A stretch of DNA of 64,000 nt from Mytilus galloprovincialis (GCF_965363235.1 NC_134846.1:26422218-26486217); one strand, 5' to 3'; counted from the first letter of the stretch, positions 44,388 through 55,839 are shown. Notes: generated by a model not told the origin, from the sequence alone. Made by a program: numbers and translations.

Positions 44388-46013
44388 GGGTTCCATGGAA
44401 CCCGGTGTCTCGCCTACTTTTTCTGTTAATCACAGACTCAACAAAAATGAGGAAAAACATCAATAAAAATTTCCCTCACGATACTGTCTTTTGATTGAAA
44501 GAAGCTTCCAAGTTTGGTAAAAAAATCCAGGATAGTTTATGAATCTAATAAATGTTTTATAAACTTTAACTGCAGACTGTATGTAATGTTAACTGGAAGA
44601 AAAACTAAGTCCATTTATAAGTAAAATACGGAAAAAGTGAATTTTTTTTTTACAAAATTTACTTCTGAATAATATCTTATGATCAGAAATAACTTTTTGT
44701 CTAAGTTTGGTAGAAATCTAGGATAGTTTAAGAACATTATAAAAATTTTAAAAACTTAAACCAAAGAGTGAATGTTTTGTTTCTGGCAAAAAAACTAAGT
44801 CCATTTATAAGTAAAATACGGAAAAGTGAAAATTTATTTTTACAAAATTTTCTTCTTGATACTATCTTATGATCATAAACAAGCTTCTGTCCAAGTTTGG
44901 TAGAAATCCAGGATAGTTTAAGAACATTATAAAAATTTTAAAAACTTAAACCACAGAGTGAATGTTTTGTTTCTGGCAAAAAAACTAAGTCCATTTATAA
45001 GTAAAATACGGAAAAGTGAAAATTTATTTTTACAAAATTTTCTTCTTGATACTATCTTATGATCATAAACAAGCTTCTGTCCAAGTTTGGTAGAAATCCA
45101 GGATAGTTTAAGAACATTATAAAAATTTTAAAAACTTAAACCACAGAGTGAATGTTTTGTTTCTGGCAAAAAAACTAAGTCCATTAATAAGTAAAATACG
45201 GAAAAGTGAAAATTTATTTTTACAAAATTTTCTTCTTGATACTATTTTATGATCATAAACAAGCTTCTGTCCAAGTTTGGTAGAAATCCAGGATAGTTTA
45301 AGAACATTATAAAAATTTTAAAAACTTAAACCACAGAGTGAATGTTTTGTTTCTGGCAAAAAAACTAAGTCCATTTATAAGTAAAATACGGAAAAGTGAA
45401 AATTTATTTTTACAAAATTTTCTTCTTGATACTATCTTATGATCATAAACAAGCTTCTGTCCAAGTTTGGTACAAATCAAGGATAGTTTATGAAAGTTAT
45501 TAAAATTTTAAAAACTTTAACCACAGAGTGAATGTAATGTTTCCTTGCAGAAAAACTAAGTCCATTTATAAGTAAAATACGGAAAAGTGGAAATTTATTT
45601 TCACAACATTTTCTTCTTGATACTATCTTATGATCATAAACAAGCTTCTGTCCTAGTTTGGTACATATCAAGGATAGTTTATGAAAGTTATTAAAATTTT
45701 AAAAACTTTAACCACAGAGTGAATGTAATGTTTCCTTGCAGAAAAACTAAGTCCATTTATAAGTAAAATACGGAAAAAATGGAATTTTATTTTTACAAAA
45801 TTTACTTCTGGATACTTTCTTATGATCATAAACAAGCTTCTGTCCAAGTTTGGTGGAAATTCAGTATAGTTTAAGAAAGTTATTAAAATTTCAAAAACTT
45901 TAACCACAGGGTGAATATTTGTGGACGCCGCCGACGACGACGACGCCGAGGATGACGGAATGTAGGATCGCTTAGTCTCGCTTTTTCGACTAAAGTCGAA
46001 GGCTCGACAAAAA
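44388..46013 (-). mobile_element. TCGAGCC-family element with tandem body
   Basis: On the - strand it begins at 46013 with GTCGAGCCTTCGAC folding onto GTCGAA and GCGAGAC, then a GTCGTC/GGCGGCG head (about 45925-45950), then a tandem body, and ends with GGCGAGACACC followed by the perfect palindrome GGGTTCCATGGAACCC at 44388-44403. The arm GCGAGAC is thus present both next to the start and at the far end, as in the other short families. No ORF. Confidence 0.8.
44560..45918 (-). repeat. Tandem array, seven units of 190-191 bp
   Basis: The marker AAGTCCATTTATAAGTAAAA recurs at 44607, 44797, 44987, 45177 (one-base variant), 45367, 45558 and 45749, giving steps of 190, 190, 190, 190, 191 and 191. 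The four central units are nearly identical while the outer ones are diverged, the pattern expected from recent unequal exchange or slippage in the middle. Confidence 0.95.
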
Positions 46014-47166
46014 GAAGATGTGGTATTATTGCCAATAAGGCCAGGATTTTTTAATTTGTTGGTTTACGGATCCGCCGACCCGATTTTGCTGATTTCCAGA
46101 ATAAAAATAAAATTGACTTTTCATGCTTTTTTTATTCCCGCCGACCCTAACAAATGCATTATCCCTGAAAAATAATTAAAATGTCCTTTTTTTATGAAAG
46201 GAAATGCATAAATCACTTAATACAGAAGTGATGACACTTTCTGTTGTGAAAAAATGAAACTTTCAGTTTACGTTTCTAAAAATAGACAAATCAATTATTA
46301 ATGACCTTGAAATATTGTTTGCGCAAATAATTTTGCGGAACGAAATCTGTGTTTAAAACTAGTTCGTTTCCTTTATTTGTCACCAGTCCGTAAGATGCCT
46401 GTTCTCATAGAAATAGACTTGTCCAAATGTGGACAGGTGGAAGTTCAAGACACCGAGTAAAAGGTTCTGAATTTTAACAAATCATTTGAAATTTTCTTGT
46501 TTTCATAGATAATAAAAAAATATGTTCCATTTGGATAAAAAAAAAACGGGAATGCATGACAACTATTATTTAACCCGATATTCTCGTTTTTCCAGTGGAC
46601 GAGTCTAAATTACGTTTTTGACATGCGTGTTGAAACTTATTTTCGTACGATGTTTTTACATTTTTATCTTTATCAGTTTTCGTGCTAATTACTATTCACC
46701 AAGTTTTAATTAAGAGCTACCGACATGAATCTCTTTTTCTTGTTTGTGAAATGACGATTTAATTTCGTCTATGTCCATGCACCCCTTTTTTACGGGAAAT
46801 TATTATACAATGTCATGCGATGTTTATTACAGCTGAGAAATACTATTTCATCGAACTAAAATTTAAGAATGATGACAAAATAGTATGACAAACATATTAT
46901 TAGAAAGGTGAAATATATATATATTTATTTTGCATATCAGTTTTATGTCTTGAAAGATCTTTTTTTTCCTTTTTTTTTCCGACCGACCGACCCGACTTTT
47001 TCATGGAGAAAATCCGTAAACCAACAAATTAAAAAACCGTGGCCTAAGACAGCTATCCAGAAAAGACCAAAATGACACAAACATTAACAACTATAGGTAA
47101 CCGTAAGGCCTTCAACAATGAGCAAAGCCCATACCGCATAGTCAGCTATAAAAGGCCCCGATTTTG
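46014..47166 (+). repeat. GATGTGGT short repeat, split by Harbinger-like element B
   Basis: The left part is GAAGATGTGGTATTATTGCC, then AATAA; it resumes after the insertion with TAAGACAGCTATCCAG, ATTAACAACTATAGGTAACC, GCCTTCAACAATGAGCAAAG and CTATAAAAGGCCCC. Uninterrupted it would be about 145 bp. Pieces recur at 26737, 30268 and 38021. It is SINE-sized, but I see no clear A and B boxes. Confidence 0.7.
46039..47044. mobile_element. Harbinger-like non-autonomous element B
   Basis: TAA at 46036-46038 and 47045-47047. Inverted ends: GGCCAGGATTTTTTAATTTG on the left and GGCCACGGTTTTTTAATTTG (complement) on the right, then TTGGTTTACGGAT. Like element A, it has GACC/GGTCGG repeats just inside the ends (GACCGACCGACCCGAC). 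Length 1006 bp, no transposase. Confidence 0.8.
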
Positions 47167-47444
47167 TTTTGCATTACTATGTAATAGATACATTGAAAAC
47201 TTATGCAAATGGTGTTTTTAAAATAAGAAAATTGTCGTTTTATTTTTAAAATTTTGTTACTATATCAAACATTACAGTTAACTTTTATCGCTTTCTCGAT
47301 AAACACAGACCTTCGATTCTTTTGTTCTATTTCAAAAGTGTTTCCGCCTGCATATATCAAGACAAATTAAGATTTTAATCTGCTTCCTCTGGACCCATAC
47401 ACATGGGCTCGATTACCAAATATTCGAATGTATTATTAATGTTT

Positions 47445-47695
47445 TTAATGCTCCATTTATTGGCATTATGTTTTTCTGGTCTTTGCGTACGTTCGTCTGT
47501 TTGTTTGTCCGTTTGTCCAGCTTCAAGTTAAATAAAATTGAAACTTAGTACACATTTTCCCTATGGAATGATCTTTTTAATTCTAATGCCAAATTACAGT
47601 TTTATCCCATTTTCATAGTCCACTAAACATAGAAAATGATAGTGTAGATGAGGCATCCGTGTACTAGGGACACATTCATGTTTCTTCAAATTTTC
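47445..47695 (+). repeat. GCCCC-family element, diverged copy
   Basis: Head decayed (TGCTCCATTTATTGGCATTA), then CGTACGTTCGTCTGTTTGTC, the body, and the end GATGAGGCATCCGTGTACTA. Both arms have lost their GGGG core. Confidence 0.65.
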
Positions 47696-47915
47696 GTCGT
47701 ATCGCTGTAAATTTGTGTTAAAATTTTAACGTCGATATCAATAAATATTTCATTGTTTACGAGAAATATGCAATTTACTATCATTGTTATAAATCCTAAA
47801 TATGGCCAATTATATTATAGTTTAAAAAAAGAAATTTATGAAACATATTTATATCCGCTAACCGAGCCCCTATTGAGATCGACAAACTCAACAAAAAAGC
47901 TTTGAATACAATACG

Positions 47916-48322
47916 GATATTTCTTAGAATTGATGGTCATCCTATAAAAGTTATGGTCGTCCTATATAAATTACAGTCAGTCTTTACAAATTACGGTCAT
48001 CCTTTACAAGTTACGGTCATCTTTTTAACAATCACGGTCATCCTTGTTTTATGTTACGTTCATCTTGAAAATATTTTGATTATGATTTACGGTCATCTTA
48101 ACGATTTTTTCAAATCGAATTTCCTGTTTCATGCACATTTCTCGGAAGTAATTAGTGATTTTCGAGTGATTCTTTTATAAATTTACATCGTTTCAATGTG
48201 TGATTTGTAAAGAAAATGATATAGAAACACTTTAACAGACAATACAGAAACTGACCTAATTTTTCATCCGACATCTTGGGATGACCGTGAATGCAGTTAC
48301 GGTCATCAGCTTTACCCCAGTG
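47916..48322 (-). repeat. Right arm of the 5.6-kb element
   Basis: Inverse of 42690-43062, with about eight iterations of the motif (more than the left arm, which explains the extra length). Confidence 0.8.
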
Positions 48323-48745
48323 CACCTAATCGCTATTTATTCCATTACGGATAAGTTCTAAAATTACACAACTTTTTCATCCAGTTGAAACTATCTGGGA
48401 CCCTGTTTAAATAATTCACCATGCATGATACTTTTTAATGAGATCTGTTTAAACTACCGTAAATACTTCAAACAAAATATTTTTTTATTTCAATTTTAAT
48501 TTCGAAAAAGTGGATCATACTCTATCAAAGTTTTTTTACGATCGCTTTCTAAAGTTTTTCCTCCGTCAGCTCACTACTGATGACCTCTATTTTTTCGGCG
48601 GCCTGACCAAAACAGGAAGTTGTATAAATGACTGTTTTTCCCGGATTGGACTAAATAGCGATAAGGTGTATTGCTTCCCTTAGTCTTAGAACTTGTCGTA
48701 GATACATTGTACTTGTCAGCCGTAAGCGGTTGAGCTAAGGAATTA

Positions 48746-48851
48746 CTTATTTAGCTCAGTTGGTTTATACCATGCTGCCTTGTAACACAGATGTCCTGGA
48801 TAAATATCTCCACCAGGACTTGAACCTGGTTCGAGTCCTGGTGGAGACATG
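48746..48851 (+). ncRNA. tRNA-like sequence with an inverted T-arm duplication
   Basis: TAGCTCAGTTGG (48752-48763) fits box A and GGTTCGAGTCC (48828-48838) fits box B of RNA polymerase III genes; CTTGTAA between them looks like a tRNA-Thr(TGU) anticodon loop. The 3' half is preceded by its own inverse: 48807-48826 pairs with 48828-48847 at 19 of 20 positions around one base. The 5' acceptor strand does not match. So this is a rearranged tRNA-Thr pseudogene or a SINE head, not a working tRNA. Confidence 0.6.
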
Positions 48852-49315
48852 CGATTTTGCAAGAAAAATCATATTCTCCGATACAAATGGAGTAGGGGTT
48901 AATCTGGGACATTTATACATTGTACTAATTCTAAGAAACAGGGGGGATTATAGGGGGTCCAAAAACATGTCGACAACATCTCGATTTTGGCAAAAGCAAA
49001 AATAAAATGTAACAACAAATATAAAATGCTGATAATGTTCAGTTAACACTAAATTTGATCTATCCTTTTTTCTCAAATCAACCCAAAAGCAATGGTACAA
49101 ATGTACATGTAACAGGAAATTAGCATCTTCAGTGTGGTACAAAGTCTCAGAAAAGGAATCTTAATTACAAACACAAGAACAAATGTACCATAGATCTTTT
49201 CATGAAGGACAGATGAACGAATGGACAGGCAGTCAGAGTGATTGACTCCTAGAAAATGACCATCATTCAACACAAAATCTTTCAGCACTGATATACTGAT
49301 CATGAAATCATCACT
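48852..49315. other. Non-coding stretch, possible LINE 5' flank
   Basis: No features recognised. The LINE coding trace becomes visible only at about 49316, and its true 5' limit may lie here. Confidence 0.4.
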
Positions 49316-51782
49316 AAAACCAAGCCAGCCATTAAAAAGCAGTTAAGAATATTACACATCAATTTCCAAAGTCTCCGAAAAAAGGGTAAACTACTTGAAG
49401 CAATTATCCAATCAACGTTAACTGAGCCAGATACAATACATGTAATACATTGTAATAGGCATGGAAACATGGCTTGATCCAAACATCAAATCAAGTGAGA
49501 TCATACCAGACTACTTCCACTATGACACAGAACACAGAGATCACCCAAAAGACCCCCACTGAGGGATAATGCTATAGCAGCTAAACCAACATTACAGCTG
49601 GTAACATCATAAAAGCACAGACATAGAATTACTGACTGGCACTATTAACTAAACAGACGACACCTACCTGAATAAAATGAAAGATGAAATAAATAACATC
49701 AGAGCAAAACATTAAAAAGATATGTTCCTAATTATTGGTGGTGATTTCAACTTACCAGATACATGTATGAACTGGGCAGAACAAACTATAGAATAGACCA
49801 TTGACAGTATTCTACCAGAACTAACCAGGCATTCTTAGAACTTGTAGCTGCAATTAGAGCAAAATTAACCAAAAACAAAAAGCAAAAAAGAAGGCTAGGA
49901 AAACTTAAAAGAAAAGATACAAGGACAGGTATAAAAGATTACAATAAGAAGTACAGTGGGAGGTCCCAAGCCAACAAGAAATATACATGATATATGAAAG
50001 AAGCCAGGTCCGACTATAAAGATAACACAAAGAAATTCTGGTCTTTATATCAAGAGCAAAGGACAATAATGGACAGGGGTGGCACTGTAAAAAAACAAAA
50101 TGGGGATTCCTGCAAAGTGACAACAAGAGCAAAGCTGACATTTTACACGACAAATTCACCAGTATACGTCAGTATTTACCAAAGAAAACCTGAATAACTT
50201 TCAAGATAAAGGAAGAAGTCCATACTCCACTGTGAAGGACATAAAAATTAGCACCAACGGAGTCCACAAATTGTTAAAAATCCTGAAACCTCATAAAGCT
50301 ACTGGTCCTGACTCAATACCATCCTATATACTTAAAGCAGCAGCAGAACAACTTGCTCCTACATGTAATTCACAGACCTATACCCAGCATCATTGATTTG
50401 AACACTGGTGAAGTCCTGAAAGATTTGAGAGATTCCCATGTAGTTCCACTTTTCAAAAAAGACGAATGGCACTTTAATAGCATCTAATTACAGACCAGTA
50501 TCTCTAACTTCCATCACATGTTAGGTCTTAGAACATATTTTACATAGCAACATCATGGATTGGACCACTTTGACAAAAATTAAATACTAACTGATACACA
50601 ACACAGATTCCGCAAAAGACGATCATGGGAATCCCAACTCATCATACAATGTAACCATTGACGACATTGCATCAAAATTAAAAAGCAGCAGCCAAGTAGA
50701 CTTCATCCTGCTAGACTTTGACAAGGTACTACAACACTGCCTCCTACACAAGCTGGAATACTATGCCTTCAACCCCAAAACCAACAAATGGATTCCCTTC
50801 TTCCTACATAACAGAAAGCAGAGCGTAATATTAGAGGGTGCTGTCTCCACACAAGTACCAGTACTCTATGGTGTTCCCCAAGGCACAGTCCTTGGCCCAT
50901 TACTCTTCCTGGCCTACATTAACGACATGCCAGAAACAGCATCTACATCAGAGACCAAATTATTCGCTGATGACAGCCTACTTTTTCATACCATCACCAA
51001 CCAAGCATACAGTGAACTTCTCCAGAAAGATTAATCAGCATTGGAAGACTGGGAAAAGAAATGGCAGATGAGTTTCAATGCCAAAAAAAGCCTTGTCATT
51101 AGAATATCACAAAAAAATCGACCAGTGATACAAACATCATACCAACTACACAGTCATAATGATGATACGCTAGACACAGTGGAAGCGAGCAAATATCTTG
51201 GAGTAACCATCAGCAACAACCTAACCTGGGATAAACACATAGACAAATTGACAATATAGTAGGCAAAGGAAATAGAACATTTGGATTTATAAGTAGAAAT
51301 CTCAAAGGCTGTACAAAACCTGTAATGGCAGCTGCATATGTATCCATGGTAAGACCTGCAGTGAAATATGCAAGCACAGTATGAGACCAAACAATCCAAA
51401 ATAAAATCAAGGCTATTGGAACAGGTACAGAAAAGAGCTGCACGATTTTTGAATAACAACTTACTTAGTAACAGGGATGGGGTAATCGTAATCTGTAATG
51501 GTAATCGATTGTAATTGATTACATTTTTTCCAGTAATCGACAGTAATCTGTAATCGAAGACATTTTCGATTACATGTAATCGTAATTTAATCGATTACAG
51601 CAAAAATTATGATGTAATCATCGATTACTTTTCAATTACATTTCGATTACTTTAGTAAAATAGTTTCATGAAATATAACCTTTTTTGAATGAAAATATGT
51701 ATGTATTCATCACTTTGTAGTACAGATAAAATAGAATGTATCAATATGACTTAAGAGTTTATCAACTGTCTTTAATTCCTAT

Positions 51783-54669
51783 TTTGGATAGACCTCCATG
51801 AGTTTATTATAAAATCTTTTAATTATAGCTTAGAACTGGATCTTTTTCGGTTAGTCAGAAACAAGGAGTAATAACATGCATTCCAAAAGAGGGTAAATCA
51901 AAATTTCAATTAAAAAACTGGAGACCTATCACTTTATTAAATGTTGATACAAAAATTGCATCAGCTGCATTAGCGAATAGAATAAAACCTTTTCTTGGGG
52001 ATATAATTAGTGAAACACAGCAAGGTTTTATAAAGGGGAGGTATATTGGAGAATGTACCAGGCTTATTTTTGACATTATGGAAAAGGCAGAAGATGATAA
52101 CCTACCAGGTCTTTTACTTTTATTAGACTTTGAGAAAGCTTTTGATACTCTTGAGTGGTCATTTATAGACTTGGCTTTGTCTTTTCTAGGATTTGGTCCT
52201 ATTTTCTGTAGATGGGTCAAGACCTTATATTCAGAATCTCAGAGCTGTATTATAAATAATGGACATTGCTCTCAATTTTTTAATATTGGTCGGGGTGTTA
52301 GACAAGGTGATCCTCTATCTCCATATCTCTTTATATTATCTTTAGAGCTTATGAGTGCTGCACTTAAAAATAACCCAGATATAAATGGTATGAAAATAAA
52401 TGATTCTGAGTATCTACTAAGCCAGTATGCAGATGACTCATGTCTCTTATTAGACGAGGATGAGAAATCTTTAGATAAATGTTTATATACTTTAGAAAAA
52501 TTTTCTGAGTGTGCGGGACTTAGGGCTAATTTTGATAAAACAGAAGCCATATGGATTGGGTCAAAGATTCACTCAAGGGATAAACTAACAACTACAAGAA
52601 ATTTGAACTGGAATCATTCAGGAAAATTTAAACTTTTAGGAATAAAATTTGATCTGTTCAGTGAAAATAAAACGCTTGTAAATTTTGAAGAAAAAATAAA
52701 AAAAATACAGAGCCTGCTAAATTCCTGGGTTTATAGAGATTTAACATATATGGGAAAGATCACTGTCATTAAATCACTAGCTCTTCCTATTCTAATTCAA
52801 TCATTGACAGTTTTGCCAAATCCTCCGGATGATAAAATAAAAGAAATTCAAAACATTTTTTTTAGTTTCTTGTGGTCAGGAAAACCAGACAAGATTAAAA
52901 GAAAAGTTATGATAGGGTTATTTGAAAATGGGGGGTTGAAAATGCCAGATATAAGATCCTTTTGTTATTCATTAAAGATGACATGGATAAATAAACTTTT
53001 AGACCCCTTGAATATATCTCCATGGAAAACATTGTTAATAGATCAATACAACAGATTAGGAGCAGACAAAATATGGTTGATGACCCCTGATGGTATCCAA
53101 AAGATTTCTTCAAATTTTAATAATTTCTGGAAAGATATTTTACTAAACTGGAATATCCTAAACACGGTCACTAATGGCACTGCTGAAGGGATCATGAAAC
53201 AATCCATATGGCTAAACAAGAGTTTGAAAATTAATAATAAAACTGTCTTTTACCAGAGGTGGGTTGAATCCGGAGTTTTCTTTATAGGTGATTTACTTGA
53301 TGAAAACAGTAATTTTTTTACTTTAAAAGAATTCTGCGAAAAATATAATCTTACTATTAATTTCTTGGAATACCATTCTTTGCTGCATATGATACCAAAA
53401 GACTGGAAAAATTTAATCACTACTTCAGAGAAAATTACTCACATATCTAACGATAAATTTGAATTTATAAAAAACAATAAAAAGTCATGTCAGTTCTTTT
53501 ATAAAAAATTCTTGTCAATGTATACAGAACGTCCTACAAAACAAGAAGACAAAATGTGTAAGGAACTAGGCACTCATATAGAAAATTGGGATTTCTTTTA
53601 TAGTTTACCTTTTTGTTGCACTAAAAACAACAAATTTAGTATGTTCCAGTTTAAGATTTTACATAGAACTCTCGCTACAAATGCATTATTGCAGAAATAC
53701 GGGTTAAAAGAAACTAACTTATGTAGTTTCTGTAATGAAACTAAAGAAACTATAAGTCACCTTTTCTGGGAATGTATGCTAGTTAGAAATTTGTGGTTAG
53801 AAATTGCAGCACTTTTTCTAGTTGAAAATAATTTAACTTTAATTCTTAATGTGGAAAATATTGTTCTTGGGTCAGAGTCTTGGGATATTTCCCTAAACTT
53901 ATTCACTATTCTGGTTAAATATTATATTTATACATGTCGCTTTAATACTTCATTACCGACTCTTAAAGGTGTCATAGCTATGATTAAAAACTCCTACCAA
54001 ATAGAAAAAATATCTACCTCCTTTTACAGATCCCCTAGAGCAAGAGAGAAATTTGATAATAAATGGGAATTAATTAAAAACTTAGTTCACATGTGAGGAG
54101 AGATCTTTCTATTTATGTACTTACTTAAGGCTTTATAATAGTTCATGTAGAATTAATAATATGTTGATGCACATCACAACTGGACAGTGATTTGTGTGCA
54201 TCTTAAAAGTACTATCTATGTTTATTGCTATTGTTATATATATATATTGATATACTAGTTTTTGTTTGATTGTATCTGAATTATCTCCCCTTGACTTAGG
54301 TTGACATTTATTATGTGACTCTGTCCAACATGTTGTCCAATATGTTATCTGTTAATGATCTCTGGTGGCCTCTCCTGGTACCTCTCATGTTTTACATCAC
54401 TGTATAGGCAGTGATGCATGTGGCTATAGGAGAGGGCTGATGCAATCATTAACCTTATCAGCATATTCAGGTATTCTAATCCAGAGTGATAATGGATGTG
54501 TATGATCCAGTAGAAAATTTAGAACACTTAACATAACTAACTTTTTAATTTTAGACTGTTATTGAAAAATTTAATATCATTATATGTATTATGAATTAAT
54601 TATATAATTATGTATCACAATATATACTTGGTGTATTTTCAGATGAAATAAAAATAAATTACAAAAAAA
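51783..54669 (+). mobile_element. 5'-truncated Tx1/L1-type LINE
   Basis: Flanked by an 18-bp duplication, ACTGTCTTTAATTCCTAT, at 51765-51782 and 54670-54687, with an A-rich 3' tail (AAATAAAAATAAATTAC, then A8). It is truncated to the last 2.9 kb: part of RT, the C-terminal domain and the 3' UTR. The long uninterrupted frame and exact duplication make it the youngest layer of this nest. Confidence 0.92.
51841..54096 (+). CDS. Tx1/L1-type LINE ORF2, RT and C-terminal part
   Basis: About 751 codons are open from 51841 (first Met at 52078). SQKQGVITCIPKEGKS and KNWRPITLLNVDTKIASAAL are motifs 1-2. LLLLLDFEKAFDTLEW is motif A. GVRQGDPLSPYLFILSLELM is motif B. SQYADDSCLLLDED is motif C with YADD. 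GLRANFDKTEAIWIG and FKLLGIKFD follow, and a C-terminal knuckle CSFCNETKETISHLFWEC (C-x2-C-x8-H-x4-C). It ends KNLVHM-stop. A single-base shift at about 51842 separates it from the preceding FIIKSFNYSLELD segment in another frame. The endonuclease is absent because of 5' truncation. RQGDPLSP places it in the L1/Tx1 lineage. Confidence 0.88.
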   Translation, partial: SFSVSQKQGVITCIPKEGKSKFQLKNWRPITLLNVDTKIASAALANRIKPFLGDIISETQQGFIKGRYIGECTRLIFDIMEKAEDDNLPGLLLLLDFEKAFDTLEWSFIDLALSFLGFGPIFCRWVKTLYSESQSCIINNGHCSQFFNIGRGVRQGDPLSPYLFILSLELMSAALKNNPDINGMKINDSEYLLSQYADDSCLLLDEDEKSLDKCLYTLEKFSECAGLRANFDKTEAIWIGSKIHSRDKLTTTRNLNWNHSGKFKLLGIKFDLFSENKTLVNFEEKIKKIQSLLNSWVYRDLTYMGKITVIKSLALPILIQSLTVLPNPPDDKIKEIQNIFFSFLWSGKPDKIKRKVMIGLFENGGLKMPDIRSFCYSLKMTWINKLLDPLNISPWKTLLIDQYNRLGADKIWLMTPDGIQKISSNFNNFWKDILLNWNILNTVTNGTAEGIMKQSIWLNKSLKINNKTVFYQRWVESGVFFIGDLLDENSNFFTLKEFCEKYNLTINFLEYHSLLHMIPKDWKNLITTSEKITHISNDKFEFIKNNKKSCQFFYKKFLSMYTERPTKQEDKMCKELGTHIENWDFFYSLPFCCTKNNKFSMFQFKILHRTLATNALLQKYGLKETNLCSFCNETKETISHLFWECMLVRNLWLEIAALFLVENNLTLILNVENIVLGSESWDISLNLFTILVKYYIYTCRFNTSLPTLKGVIAMIKNSYQIEKISTSFYRSPRAREKFDNKWELIKNLVHM

Positions 54670-54687
54670 ACTGTCTTTAATTCCTAT

Positions 54688-55839
54688 CTATTGTCTCATG
54701 CTGCATTATGATCAACCTGATCCCCAACCCAATTCTACTTTATAACTAGCTTTTGAAACAAATGGATTTATGTGCTTTTCAATAATTCAAGACCTTTTAT
54801 ATATAGAATTAGAATATAGATTTGAAATAAGAAAATAGATTTAAAATAAGAAATATGTCTTAAGTTAAGTACTGTTCTACATTAAAGTAGTAAGGTTATT
54901 TGTATTAAAATTCATTAAAGCACAATTTTTAATAAGAGTTCTGTACAACATTAGAGTAGTAAGTTCATTTGTATTAAAATTCCTTAAAATGCAATTTTTA
55001 TTAAGAGTTGGGATTTAAGCTCAAAATAGACAAACAGTTGATTCCTTATAAAGTTATGATATATATAAAAATTAAGAAAGTACACAAAATCCTTTTAAAA
55101 ATGAACCAATGGCTATCCATTGAAATTCTTTTCAGAAACAGATACATGTATCCCATTTTGACACTATAAATATATATTGTTTAGAATACAAAAATCTGAA
55201 CAAACTTCTTGTCTTCACTAATCAGATGATCAAAGTCTTCTAATCAATAATATACAGACTTTGTTTTCATTGCAATTATGTCTAATTAAGAAAGAGATTT
55301 ACATTATTTTGCCCCAGGTTATATATTGTACTCCATTGGCAGTTTTATAACCTGTAAATAGGGTGATTACCCAAACAAAAGGATTAATTCAATATAATTA
55401 TAAATTTTGATCTTTAAAATTAGCTGAACAAATTTATTATTCTACTTTTTTATATTTTTTTTTCCATAGAAATCTTCCAACATCGTAATTGCCTATGTTA
55501 AAATATACCTGTTTTAATGCATAAAAACAAAAAAGCTAACTTAAGTCAGTACGAAAGCAATTTTTTTTTTTATAAATAATTGATTGATGCAACGTGATGT
55601 CATCTCTCATTCATGTAGAAATTCAAAATGTTAAGATTTTTTTTAATATTTCTAATCCTCAGTAAGAGATTCCATCTACAAAACAACTGTCAACTTATAT
55701 TTTGGAAACAATGCTTTAAATGCTATATTTGGTAAAGTTCTAAATTTCCACTATACAAACGCTGAGCAACATAAAATTAATTGTGTTTAAACTTACTTTA
55801 TTAATTTAAAAAACTTATTTTAAGCATGTAATTGACAGT
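54688..55839. other. hAT interior right of the LINE, non-coding
   Basis: AT-rich. Two similar blocks near 54870-54930 and 54935-55010 (GTAAGTTCATTTGTATTAAA-like) form a short tandem duplication. No transposase trace. Confidence 0.55.

Larger units (their letters stand above)
42690..48322. mobile_element. 5.6-kb element with long inverted repeats of ATGACCGTAA iterons
   Basis: CACCTA is duplicated at 42684-42689 and 48323-48328. Both ends start CACTGGGGTAAAGCTGATGA and run inward as inverted repeats of about 370 bp (42690-43062) and 407 bp (47916-48322), rich in ATGACCGTAA iterations. The interior has no recognisable gene. It holds a TCGAGCC-family element, a Harbinger-like element, a short repeat and a GCCCC fragment. 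Long inverted ends with 6-bp duplication are also seen in Polintons, but no Polinton-type gene is visible, so I leave the family open (foldback-like, non-autonomous). Confidence 0.8.
42681..48671. mobile_element. MITE with ATACACCTWATCGCTATTTA ends, split
   Basis: The left end starts at 42681 (ATACACCTA), is interrupted by the 5.6-kb element, and resumes at 48329 (ATCGCTATTTATTCCATTAC). The right end, inverted, is at 48642-48671 (ATACACCTTATCGCTATTTA, then GTCCAATCCGG). Without the insertion it would be about 350 bp. No coding capacity; target duplication not resolved. Confidence 0.75.

Noticed and set aside
44560-45918. CRISPR-like array
   Set aside because: The 190-bp units are contiguous repeats without unique spacers, in a eukaryotic intron, within a mobile element.
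42690-48322. Polinton
   Set aside because: Only the outline (long inverted ends, 6-bp duplication) fits. No polymerase, integrase or capsid-like gene trace was recognised, so I leave it unclassified.
48746-48851. Functional tRNA gene
   Set aside because: The boxes are 76 bases apart, the 5' acceptor strand does not pair with the 3' end, and the T arm is duplicated in inverse; a working tRNA is ruled out.
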